Positions 1 through 6,078 of a DNA stretch of 12,131 nt are shown here, piece by piece. Position 1 is the first letter of the stretch. The number at the start of each line of letters is the position of its first letter. Source of the stretch: Crocinitomicaceae bacterium. GTDB lineage: Bacteria > Bacteroidota > Bacteroidia > Flavobacteriales_D > Crocinitomicaceae. A program made the translations under genes and the position numbers. The notes beneath the pieces were generated by a model, which did no database searches, had not been told where the DNA came from, and was given only the letters and a program-made list of their open reading frames with translations. The stretch spans positions 1-12,131 of the forward strand of contig JALQTG010000281.1 of NCBI GenBank assembly GCA_023264075.1. Direction: 5' to 3'.

Positions 1-1
1 A

Positions 2-121
2 GGGCGTAACATCAGTATAGGTACGATCAATATGAGTGGTGTAAACGACCCAGCAGAGTTCACTAGACAATTGGATGAATACATGGATGGTCAATACTCT
101 ATGGCAACCAAAGTGGAGTAG
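2..121 (+). CDS. C-terminal end of a probable phage tail tape-measure protein (partial)
   Basis: The frame is open from the left edge to a TAG at 119-121, giving 39 residues with no start in view other than an internal ATG at 32. The tail, with the segment NISIGTINMSGVNDPAEF followed by a short predicted helix (TRQLDEYMDG), resembles the extreme C-terminus of many tape-measure proteins: a short beta strand, then 'V-x-D-P-x-x-F/V' and a helix. The next gene starts only 2 bases after the stop and looks like a distal tail (Dit) protein, the usual neighbour of a tape-measure gene. Tape-measure proteins set tail length in siphophages. The call rests on context and a short weak resemblance. It could also be the end of another tail protein, or a 29-residue ORF starting at 32. 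Confidence 0.4.
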   Translation, partial: GRNISIGTINMSGVNDPAEFTRQLDEYMDGQYSMATKVE

Positions 122-123
122 TA

Positions 124-411
124 ATGGCTAACATTGTAAGGTATGTGCATCTTGAGTCCCCTTCGGGGGACAAATATTATATGACAGCTACATTTAATGT
201 GTCGTATATACAATCAGGCTCCCCTACTAGATACGCTATTGAGTCTGGAACACAAACATCCGATCACTACAATCAACAACAAGACCAATTGAATATCTCC
301 GGTTCAGTGAGCACTGTTAAGTTTGCTCGTAACGCTGAAGTGAGTACAGATATTGAAGCCTTTAAGAATAAATCCTTTTTCCGGTTTACGATTGTGGACG
401 TTATTCGGTAA
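124..411 (+). pseudogene. Dit-like phage distal tail/baseplate protein, N-terminal fragment
   Basis: The reading frame encodes 95 residues from ATG 124, 2 bases after the upstream stop. The order is a first strand with VRYVHLESPSGDKYYM, then a stretch with SGTQTSDHYNQQQDQLNISG and then SVSTVKFARNAE. A '(S/T)DH/SxHxx..D.(I/L)xIsGxVSxV+F' pattern is what I associate with the N-terminal domain of Dit-like tail proteins, the hub joining the tail tube to the baseplate. Complete proteins of this kind are usually well over 150 residues, so this one is short. The last 20 or so residues (after EAFKNK) look unlike the rest. They are read from sequence that, on the other strand, still encodes an MFS transporter. 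The gene is therefore probably truncated at about 355-375, and the stop at 409-411 probably lies in foreign sequence. The phage assignment is fairly likely; Dit specifically is moderate. Confidence 0.5.
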
Positions 412-1104
412 TCGTCGAAATGTAATCTGAGCAAACCCCATCCACCAAATCCCAACTAATATAAAGCAGAGCGAGGTATATGATTTATCAATGAACATGA
501 TAATTGATAAACAGATTATCAGCAATATCATACTCCCGAAGTATCCCATAGAAAAGCCACGTGCTGATATGTTGTCGTGGTCTTTCGGGTCTGCAATTTC
601 AGGCAAGTAAGCATTATAAAAGACAAAACTATTCCAGAAACCAATACTCGCGAGAAAAACGGAAAGCATTCCCCATTCGATGCGTGAAGCATCGAACCAA
701 TATAAAGAAATGCACGAAAGTGCTCCTAAATAGCAAAAGAATTGCATGAATCGTTTTTTGTTCCCTGTGTAATCGGCAACTCCAGAAAGAATAGGAGAGA
801 GGATACTAACTAAAAGGAATGAGGCAGAAAGTACATACGAAATTAATTCAGAGCTGTATAAATCATTACCAAAGAAATTAACCATTACCTTCTCTCCTTC
901 AAGGAGTTTTTCTCTTCCTACGGATTCTAGGTAATGTCTTTCTGTAATATTGGTGTAGAAAATAGGAAATATCGCGGATGAGATGACCAAGTTGTAAACT
1001 GAGTTAGCCCAGTCGTATAAAATCCAACCTTTGATAACTCGTTTATCGCCTTTTATGCTTTTAATAACATGTAAATCATCTAAAACGGCTCCTTTTTCTT
1101 CCAT
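304..1104 (-). pseudogene. UMF1-family MFS transporter, C-terminal half missing
   Basis: This is a predicted inner-membrane permease of the Major Facilitator Superfamily, UMF1/Atg22-like group, with unknown substrate. The N-terminal signature is clear: KRVIKGWILYDWANSVYNLV at residues 21-40 (the 'YDWANS' motif), then helix 1. A long soluble loop (about 51-84) precedes helix 2, followed by the loop-2-3 motif GVADYTGNKKR (108-118). Helix 6 ends at WWMGFAQITF (220-229). Six helices can be counted, whereas the family has about 12 in 400-450 residues. The frame runs 266 residues, but roughly the last 15-20 come from the opposite strand of the phage-like gene. The cut falls in the central loop between the two six-helix halves, so function is probably lost. 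ATG 1104 lies 8 bases downstream of the E1 stop, so the gene is the distal member of that operon. Confidence 0.8.
350..411. other. Junction between phage tail fragment and truncated MFS gene
   Basis: Plus-strand coding that fits a phage tail protein and minus-strand coding that fits a UMF1 transporter meet here. The minus-strand protein stays family-like through the segment GFAQITFRRLP (about 412-441) and plausibly GFILKGF (355-375), then degrades into NICTHFSV. The plus-strand protein looks native up to about EAFKNK (355-372). An A/T-rich stretch around 355-380 may be shared by both partners, as in a microhomology join. The exact breakpoint cannot be fixed without an intact homologue of either gene. 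Confidence 0.55.
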
Positions 1105-1112
1105 ATTCGATA

Positions 1113-3116
1113 TTAATAATTGATAAGATTCAGCAATGCCTCCTCAAATCGTGCAGGCGGTAAGAAATTTTGTTCCAACCCTGCATCAAAAGGAACAGGT
1201 GTATTCAAGGATGCTACACGTTTTACCGGCGCATCTAATTGCTCGAAACAGTGTTCATTGATAAGTGTCACCAATTCTGCTCCAATTCCACCAACTTCAC
1301 AGTCCTCATGTAAAACAATAGCACGTCCTGTCTTATTTACAGAAGCTACAATCATTTCTAAATCTAATGGAGCTAAGGTTCTTAAATCAATCAAGTCAGC
1401 GGAGATGTTTGGGTGTTTTTCAAGTACGTCTAATGCCCAATGCACTCCCATTCCGTAGGTGATAATTGAAATATCATTCCCTTCTTCTACAGCACGTGCC
1501 TTTCCAATTTCTGTTGTGTAGTAATCGTCATTAACTTCTTCTTTTAAGCTACGGTATAAGAATTTGTGCTCAAAAAACAATACGGGATTTGGATCTTCTA
1601 AAGCAGCTGCTAGTAGCCCTTTTGCATCACCAGGAAATGCTGGGTAAACAATCTTAAGCCCCGGTGTATGAAAAAACCATGCTTCATTGCTCTGTGAGTG
1701 AAAAGGTCCTGCAGCTACACCTGCACCTGTTGGCATTCTTACAACGACGTCGGCGTTTTGCCCCCATCGCCAATGAATTTTAGCAAGATTATTTATGATC
1801 TGGTTAAATCCACAGGTGACGAAATCAGCAAATTGCATCTCTACCATTGCCTTCATTCCGCTGATGGAAAGTCCTAAGCCAGTTCCTAAAATTGCCGATT
1901 CACACAATGGGGTGTTGCGCACGCGATCATTCCCAAATTGCTCTACGAATCCCTCCGTAATTTTAAAAACACCTCCGTATTCTGCGATGTCTTGTCCCAT
2001 CAATACGAGGTTCGGATGTTTCTCCATGGACTGTCTCAGTCCATCGGAGATGGCATCAATCAATCGCTTCTCCGATTTATTGTCGGAAGAAGGATTAGTA
2101 ATCGTTTGTGTGTAAGGTGCAAATAGATCTGCAATTTCTTCATCAGTATTAGGCGTTATCTTCGGTTCAGCGTAGGCAATGTCTAATCCGTCTTGAATTT
2201 CCTTCTTGATTTCATCAGTGAACGTCTCCACCATTTCTCCTGTTAAAAGACCTTCCTCTTTGAGGAAAAGCTCATAATTTACAACAGGGTCTTTTTTATT
2301 CCACTCATCTTGAATTCCATCTGGGTAGTATTTTGTTCCTGAAGCTTCTTCATGACCTCGCATCCTGAATGTCATACATTCCAATAAGAAGGGGCGCGGC
2401 TTTTTTCGGATGGACGCTGCAATCTGTCGAATACTAGAAATTACTTCTAAAATGTTGTTCCCATCAATCTGGAATGCATCCATTCCATAACCAATTCCTT
2501 TGTCGATAAATTGATTGCAACGGAATTGTTGGTTGCTTGGAGTGGATAACCCCCAACTGTTATTTTCGACTGCAAATATCACAGGGAGATCCCACACAGC
2601 GGCTACATTTAACGATTCATGGAAGTCACCCTCGCTCGCACCACCGTCCCCAGTGAACACCAAAGTGGCCTTTTCTTCTTTCTTTAAGCGATTAGCAAGC
2701 GCAATACCGTCTGCAATTCCAAGTTGAGGACCTAAGTGCGAAATCATTCCAACAATGTTGTAATCTTTTGCTCCAAAGTGAAAAGAACGATCCCGTCCTT
2801 TTGTAAAGCCAGACATTTTTCCTTGAAATTGAGCAAATAAACGATTCAATGGAATGCCTCTGGTAGTAAACACTCCAAGGTTACGGTGCATAGGTAAAAT
2901 ATACTCCTCGTCCTCCATGGCCAAGGTTGAACCTACACTAATCGCTTCTTGTCCCCATCCTGAAAACCACTTAGAGATTTTTCCTTGACGTAAAAGGATT
3001 AACATTTTTTCTTCAATGAGGCGAGGCTTCAATAGAGTTCTGTAAATCGTTAAAAGTTCCTCGTCTGAAAAATTGGAACGATCATATTCGATGTGGCGCT
3101 GTGTAAGTGTTTCCAT
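1113..3116 (-). CDS. 2-oxoacid dehydrogenase E1, fused alpha and beta subunits
   Basis: This is the thiamine-diphosphate E1 component of a 2-oxoacid dehydrogenase complex (branched-chain or pyruvate type). It decarboxylates the 2-oxoacid and transfers the acyl group to lipoyl-E2 in the cytoplasm. From ATG 3116 it has 667 residues. The alpha half is residues 1 to about 330, with the ThDP motif GDGGASEG at 156-163 closing at ENN (184-186) and the substrate-loop segment RMRGHEEAS at 251-259. After a linker the beta half starts near 350 (RLIDAISDGLRQSM). It contains LCESAILGTGLGLSISG at 404-420, and a transketolase C-terminal domain begins near 535. Fusion of the two subunits is known in Bacteroidota. 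The frame extends 44 codons upstream, but that stretch is not family-like and covers the promoter. Neither E2 nor E3 is in view, so substrate preference is open; fused proteins of this type are often annotated as 2-oxoisovalerate dehydrogenase. Confidence 0.93.
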   Translation of the reverse strand: METLTQRHIEYDRSNFSDEELLTIYRTLLKPRLIEEKMLILLRQGKISKWFSGWGQEAISVGSTLAMEDEEYILPMHRNLGVFTTRGIPLNRLFAQFQGKMSGFTKGRDRSFHFGAKDYNIVGMISHLGPQLGIADGIALANRLKKEEKATLVFTGDGGASEGDFHESLNVAAVWDLPVIFAVENNSWGLSTPSNQQFRCNQFIDKGIGYGMDAFQIDGNNILEVISSIRQIAASIRKKPRPFLLECMTFRMRGHEEASGTKYYPDGIQDEWNKKDPVVNYELFLKEEGLLTGEMVETFTDEIKKEIQDGLDIAYAEPKITPNTDEEIADLFAPYTQTITNPSSDNKSEKRLIDAISDGLRQSMEKHPNLVLMGQDIAEYGGVFKITEGFVEQFGNDRVRNTPLCESAILGTGLGLSISGMKAMVEMQFADFVTCGFNQIINNLAKIHWRWGQNADVVVRMPTGAGVAAGPFHSQSNEAWFFHTPGLKIVYPAFPGDAKGLLAAALEDPNPVLFFEHKFLYRSLKEEVNDDYYTTEIGKARAVEEGNDISIITYGMGVHWALDVLEKHPNISADLIDLRTLAPLDLEMIVASVNKTGRAIVLHEDCEVGGIGAELVTLINEHCFEQLDAPVKRVASLNTPVPFDAGLEQNFLPPARFEEALLNLINY

Positions 3117-3139
3117 GTTGGTATTCGAAATAATTAAAG

Positions 3140-3147
3140 CAAACATA
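3140..3147 (-). promoter_or_regulatory. Bacteroidota-type -7 box for the E1 operon
   Basis: Read on the minus strand this is TATGTTTG, a full match to the TAnnTTTG -7 element of the Bacteroidota primary sigma factor. It lies 23 bases from the E1 ATG at 3116, leaving a leader of about 15-20 bases. No good TTG appears at -33, so the match rests on the -7 element and position alone. It also argues against the longer E1 frame that starts upstream. Confidence 0.5.
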
Positions 3148-3203
3148 CATATTTTATTCCTCCAGTGGGAGTGCAGACTCGAAAATATACGTGTTTTTTT
3201 CTT

Positions 3204-3234
3204 TTGGATTTCGGGTTTATTTGCTGTATATTTA
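3204..3234 (+). promoter_or_regulatory. Possible promoter for the patatin-like gene
   Basis: TTG at 3204-3206 (-33-like) is separated by 20 bases from TATATTTA at 3227-3234 (a 7/8 match to TAnnTTTG). Transcription would start close to 3240, almost at the proposed GTG start, implying a leaderless or nearly leaderless message. The match is imperfect and the region is A/T-rich, so this is tentative. Confidence 0.3.
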
Positions 3235-3239
3235 GTGAC

Positions 3240-4118
3240 GTGAACCACTTACGATTAATACTAGCGATTGACGGAGGAGGAATTCGCGGGATTCTTCCAC
3301 TAAAAATTTTGGATTACATTAATCAGCGCTTAACAACGTTTGAAGGAAATCACACTCTCCATAGTCTTACTGATATGGTAGCCGGGACTTCTACGGGAGC
3401 ATTAATTAGTGCTGCAATAATTGCAGAACATTCACCGGGTGTTCCAAGATTTACGCCTTCTGATTTATTGGGTCTTTATGCGCAACGGGGACCTCAAATT
3501 TTTTCAAAAAATCGTCCAGTGAATAGTTCACCTCTTAAAATTGTGTTAGAGTCAAGTTTCGGTGAAATGACGCTGAGTGATTTGAAGAAGCACTTTCTTT
3601 TTGTAAGTTACGATGAACTGGGGCAAGAGCCGTTTGTGTTTTCGGACAGAATGAGTAAATATCGTGACATACGTTTGTCAAAAGCCCTTCTCGCTAGCAG
3701 TGCTGTTCAACCTCATTTTAGTCCTGTTGAACTCAATGGGAAACTATTGTCTGACGGTGTTGTTACAGCCAAGAATCCTGCAGCGTTGGCATATCATTTT
3801 GCAAAAGCGTATTTCCCTGATGATTTAATAGTTCTGCTATCTTTTGGAACTGGGGCTCTTCCGGAGAGTGCGCATGATTCAATTGAGCACAAGGTATTAG
3901 AGACACATCATCATTTGTTAGATGAGGCACTCAATAATTGGCAGTTGATGTATTATCGGTTTGAACCCGGATTGTATGGAGCATCAATCGACATGGATGA
4001 TACTTCCGAATCGAATATTCAGGCACTTATATCAGCAGGGGATAAATATTTAGATAAGACTCACCTCGGGATTGACACCGTAATTTCGAAATTGATGAGG
4101 CTCAAAGGACAGCTCTAG
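3240..4118 (+). CDS. Patatin-like phospholipase
   Basis: A predicted Ser-Asp acyl hydrolase acting on phospholipid or other acyl esters. From GTG 3240 it has 292 residues. The oxyanion-hole glycine motif DGGGIRG is at 11-17, directly after the first beta strand. The nucleophile elbow GTSTG is at 49-53 with Ser51. The catalytic Asp of the dyad is in LSDGVV at Asp172, where DGV stands in for the usual DGG/DGA. A block SKALLASSAVQPHFSPV precedes the Asp, as is typical for the family. No signal peptide is seen, so the protein is probably cytoplasmic or peripheral. An in-frame ATG at 3165 would add 25 residues that are hydrophobic, Cys-rich and unlike the family, and would overlap the divergent promoter. 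The GTG start leaves four residues before the first core strand. Substrate is unknown. No signalling nucleotidyltransferase lies nearby, so a CBASS effector role is not supported. Confidence 0.88.
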   Translation: MNHLRLILAIDGGGIRGILPLKILDYINQRLTTFEGNHTLHSLTDMVAGTSTGALISAAIIAEHSPGVPRFTPSDLLGLYAQRGPQIFSKNRPVNSSPLKIVLESSFGEMTLSDLKKHFLFVSYDELGQEPFVFSDRMSKYRDIRLSKALLASSAVQPHFSPVELNGKLLSDGVVTAKNPAALAYHFAKAYFPDDLIVLLSFGTGALPESAHDSIEHKVLETHHHLLDEALNNWQLMYYRFEPGLYGASIDMDDTSESNIQALISAGDKYLDKTHLGIDTVISKLMRLKGQL

Positions 4119-4193
4119 ATTACACACGTGCTTATTCAAGAAAAAAAGGTGTAAATGGAACATTTTTTGATTCTTTACGAATAAGAAAACAGT

Positions 4194-5051
4194 ATGTATA
4201 AAATCTTTTTGTTTCTGGTTTTTTTGACTTCTGTGGGAAGTTCAGCGCAAGATTTATCGGGCGTCTGGCAAGGAATGTTGATAGGTGCAGGAGGACATAT
4301 TGAAAAGTCAGATGTAGTTTATTTGCAACTGAAAGAAGAGGCCGGGGAAATTACAGGATATACGCGCATTGAATTAGTCAATCGTTCCGAATTTGCGATT
4401 AAGCAATTGGTTGGAAAGAGGAATGGAGGACAACTTTCTTTGGAAGAGAAGTATGTTAACAGTTCGAGTAACACACGAAATGATCCCAAGTGCAAGTTGA
4501 ACTATACTCTTACTTTTGAAGAGGAAAGTGGATATTTAAAAGGAACGTATCAAAGCTCTGATTGTAGGAGGGTTACAGGTTCAGTTGTGTTGTATCGTTC
4601 GACGATGTCATTTAATACCGAAAAAGAGCCAACCGCCACACATATGTGGAAAGCGATGCTTGCCCGTGATTATAAAAAAGGTTATCCTTCCCCTGAGGTT
4701 CGGGCAAAAGAACGAGCGAATTTTGAGTTTCAACCTATCTATTTTGATCACGACCAGTCGGAAATAAAACCAGAGTTTTACGATTACCTCAATAAAATTG
4801 CCCGTGTTGTTGACGGACATTCAGATTTGAGGGTAAAAGTTACAGGTCATACCGATGCCGTAGGGTCGGACGCTTATAACATTGGCCTCTCAGAAAGAAG
4901 GGCGAAAGCTATTGTGGATTACTTTCTTTCTCAAGGGATTAAGGCGGATAAGCTGGAGTTCGATTTTAAAGGTAAGCGGATGCCAGCCGCAACAAATGAA
5001 ACACCTGAGGGCAAACAACGCAATCGACGCGTGGATTTTGAGTTTATTTAA
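4194..5051 (+). CDS. Secreted OmpA-domain protein with N-terminal beta-rich domain
   Basis: This is an envelope protein of 285 residues. A signal peptide (MYKIFLFLVFLTSVGSSAQ, probable cleavage after Gln19 or Ala18) is followed by DLSGVWQG, which opens a beta-strand-rich domain of about 120 residues. That domain resembles lipocalin or 'extracellular lipid-binding' type folds and carries Cys100 and Cys114, which could form a disulfide. After a linker (about 140-165) comes an OmpA-like peptidoglycan-binding domain from 167 to the end: IYFDHDQSEIKPE, then TGHTDAVGS (217-225), LSERRAKAI (232-240) and QRNRRVDFEF at the C-terminus. The domain is complete, including the Asp and Arg positions used to bind diaminopimelate. 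There is no lipobox, so it is periplasmic or tethered by peptidoglycan. It lies 75 bases after the patatin gene, which leaves co-transcription open. The role of the N-terminal domain is unknown. Confidence 0.85.
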   Translation: MYKIFLFLVFLTSVGSSAQDLSGVWQGMLIGAGGHIEKSDVVYLQLKEEAGEITGYTRIELVNRSEFAIKQLVGKRNGGQLSLEEKYVNSSSNTRNDPKCKLNYTLTFEEESGYLKGTYQSSDCRRVTGSVVLYRSTMSFNTEKEPTATHMWKAMLARDYKKGYPSPEVRAKERANFEFQPIYFDHDQSEIKPEFYDYLNKIARVVDGHSDLRVKVTGHTDAVGSDAYNIGLSERRAKAIVDYFLSQGIKADKLEFDFKGKRMPAATNETPEGKQRNRRVDFEFI

Positions 5052-5196
5052 ACTACGGGCCACATGGCGCAACCTGTTTTTGACATTTTACCAAACTGTA
5101 TTTTAGTGTAGGTCTGCACCGAGAGAATCAATTTCTAACTGTTTTCAGGAATTTGAAAAAAAATATCCTGTGATTCTGCGAATTGACGAATTGTGT

Positions 5197-5204
5197 TAAA
5201 TTTG
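5197..5204 (+). promoter_or_regulatory. Bacteroidota-type -7 box for frr
   Basis: TAAATTTG matches TAnnTTTG exactly and ends 21 bases before the frr ATG at 5226, giving a predicted leader of about 15 bases. No convincing TTG sits 18-21 bases upstream. It supports ATG 5226 over the in-frame GTG at 5193, which lies upstream of and partly under this box. The rest of 5052-5225 shows nothing I can name. Confidence 0.5.
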
Positions 5205-5225
5205 CCTTCCAGCAATGCAAAAGTT

Positions 5226-5789
5226 ATGACGGAAGAGGTAGAAATGGTAAAAGGTGAGTTTAAAGACGCGAATAATAAGTCAATTGCGCACCTTGAAAAT
5301 GAATTGATTAAACTGAGAGTTGGGAAGGCCATGCCAAATATGCTCCACGGGGTAATGATTGATTACTATGGTTCACAAACTCCAATTACACAAGTAGCTA
5401 ACATAGCAACAATGGATGCACGCACCTTGACCGTTCAGCCTTGGGAAAAGGCAATGCTCGGTGAGATTGCAAAAGGAATCATTAACGCTAACCTCGGGTT
5501 TGCCCCTCAGGATAACGGTGAGATGTTGATTATTAATGTCCCTCCATTGACCGAAGAACGTCGTCGTGACCTAGTTAAGAAAGCAAAGGCAGAAGGTGAA
5601 CACGCCAAAGTTGGGGTGCGAAACAATCGAAAGGATGCGATGGACTTCATTAAGGGATTGAAAAATGACGGTTTGTCAGAGGATTTCGCGAAAGATGCTG
5701 AAAATCAAATACAAGATATTACCAACGATTATGTTGCTCGGGTAGATAAATTGGTGGAGCAAAAAGAGAAAGATATAATGACGATTTAA
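5226..5789 (+). CDS. frr: Ribosome recycling factor
   Basis: RRF, acting with EF-G, splits the post-termination ribosome so that subunits can be reused. From ATG 5226 the protein has 187 residues, the usual size (about 185). Family landmarks in order: an N-terminal helix with the segment SIAHLENELIKLRVGKA (domain I), the hinge and domain II with YYGSQTPITQVANI and LTVQPWEKAM, then the strongly conserved VPPLTEERRRDLVKKAKAE and AKVGVRNNRKDA of the long helices. A GTG at 5193 would add 11 residues that are not family-like. In many bacteria frr follows pyrH; here it stands alone behind its own -7 box and is followed by tRNA-Leu and tig. Confidence 0.97.
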   Translation: MTEEVEMVKGEFKDANNKSIAHLENELIKLRVGKAMPNMLHGVMIDYYGSQTPITQVANIATMDARTLTVQPWEKAMLGEIAKGIINANLGFAPQDNGEMLIINVPPLTEERRRDLVKKAKAEGEHAKVGVRNNRKDAMDFIKGLKNDGLSEDFAKDAENQIQDITNDYVARVDKLVEQKEKDIMTI

Positions 5790-5813
5790 TTCCTGAAAAA
5801 AAAAGGAAGAAGA

Positions 5814-5843
5814 TTTGTTTGTTTGACTTTTTGTTTATCTTTG
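5814..5843 (+). promoter_or_regulatory. Promoter of the tRNA-Leu gene
   Basis: TTTG at 5814-5817 (-33 element) and TATCTTTG at 5836-5843 (exact TAnnTTTG) are separated by 18 bases, within the range of Bacteroidota primary sigma-factor promoters. The start would fall near 5850, about 35 bases before the mature tRNA 5' end, leaving a short leader for RNase P removal. This is the most complete promoter in the window. Confidence 0.65.
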
Positions 5844-5884
5844 CGCTCCCTTACAGGGAAACAATTCATACGAGAATTGAATTT

Positions 5885-5966
5885 GCGGATGTGGTGAAAT
5901 TGGTAGACACGCTAGACTTAGGATCTAGTGCCGCGAGGTGTGTGGGTTCGAGTCCCTCCATCCGCA
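5885..5966 (+). tRNA. tRNA-Leu (anticodon TAG)
   Basis: The 82-nt cloverleaf has these parts. The acceptor stem GCGGATG (5885-5891) pairs with CATCCGC (5959-5965), with discriminator A5966. The anticodon stem CTAGA/TCTAG flanks loop CTTAGGA, anticodon TAG at 5919-5921. A class II variable arm at 5929-5941 has a GCGA loop, as expected for leucine. The T arm is GTGGG-TTCGAGT-CCCTC (5942-5958). The 3' CCA is not encoded (ACT follows). One oddity is the T stem, where T5943 faces T5957, a U-U mismatch in an otherwise G-C stem. It decodes CUA and, with wobble, other CUN codons. Confidence 0.96.
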
Positions 5967-5977
5967 CTTAAATTTTT

Positions 5978-6011
5978 AAAGTGGTATGAGTTCAAGCTTA
6001 TACCATTTTTT
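5978..6011 (+). terminator. Rho-independent terminator after tRNA-Leu
   Basis: The inverted repeat TGGTATGAG (5982-5990) / CTTATACCA (5997-6005) has a 6-base loop TTCAAG and one G-U pair, and is followed by six T residues (6006-6011). Upstream AAAG can extend the stem into the T run. It begins 12 bases after the tRNA and separates it from tig, which would then need its own promoter in 6012-6078. I could not identify a clear one there. Confidence 0.8.
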
Positions 6012-6078
6012 GTTTGGTCCAATAGGGAACACCAGACAACAGAAGAACAGGAATATTTAATTTCAAGAGTACGAAAGA

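Noticed and set aside
3165..3239. ATG 3165 as start of the patatin gene
   Set aside because: It would add a hydrophobic Cys-rich stretch not seen in the family and lies upstream of the best plus-strand promoter, overlapping the divergent one.
3117..3248. Longer E1 protein (711 aa) starting at 3248
   Set aside because: The extra 44 residues are basic, low-complexity and not family-like, the start would be non-ATG, and the stretch contains an exact TAnnTTTG box. ATG 3116 fits the family start.
3240..4118. Patatin-like gene as a CapV-type effector of a CBASS anti-phage system
   Set aside because: No CD-NTase, Cap2/Cap3 or other defence gene flanks it. Neighbours are E1 and an OmpA-domain protein, so a general lipid hydrolase is the simpler reading.
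4119..4160. TTACAC...GTGTAA inverted repeat after the patatin gene as a terminator
   Set aside because: The stem is only six pairs with a loop of about 25 A-rich bases and no T run, so it is not a convincing terminator.
5140..5175. CAGGA...TCCTG hairpin upstream of frr as a terminator or regulatory stem
   Set aside because: Five pairs with a long A-rich loop and no T tract; this is likely chance in A/T-rich sequence.
5193..5225. GTG 5193 as start of frr
   Set aside because: It overlaps the -7 box region, and the 11 added residues do not match RRF, whose N-terminus fits ATG 5226.
5788..5808. TTCCT...AGGAA hairpin after frr as its terminator
   Set aside because: The stem is only five A/T-rich pairs and there is no adjacent T run. 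frr transcripts may read into the tRNA and stop at the terminator near 5978-6011.
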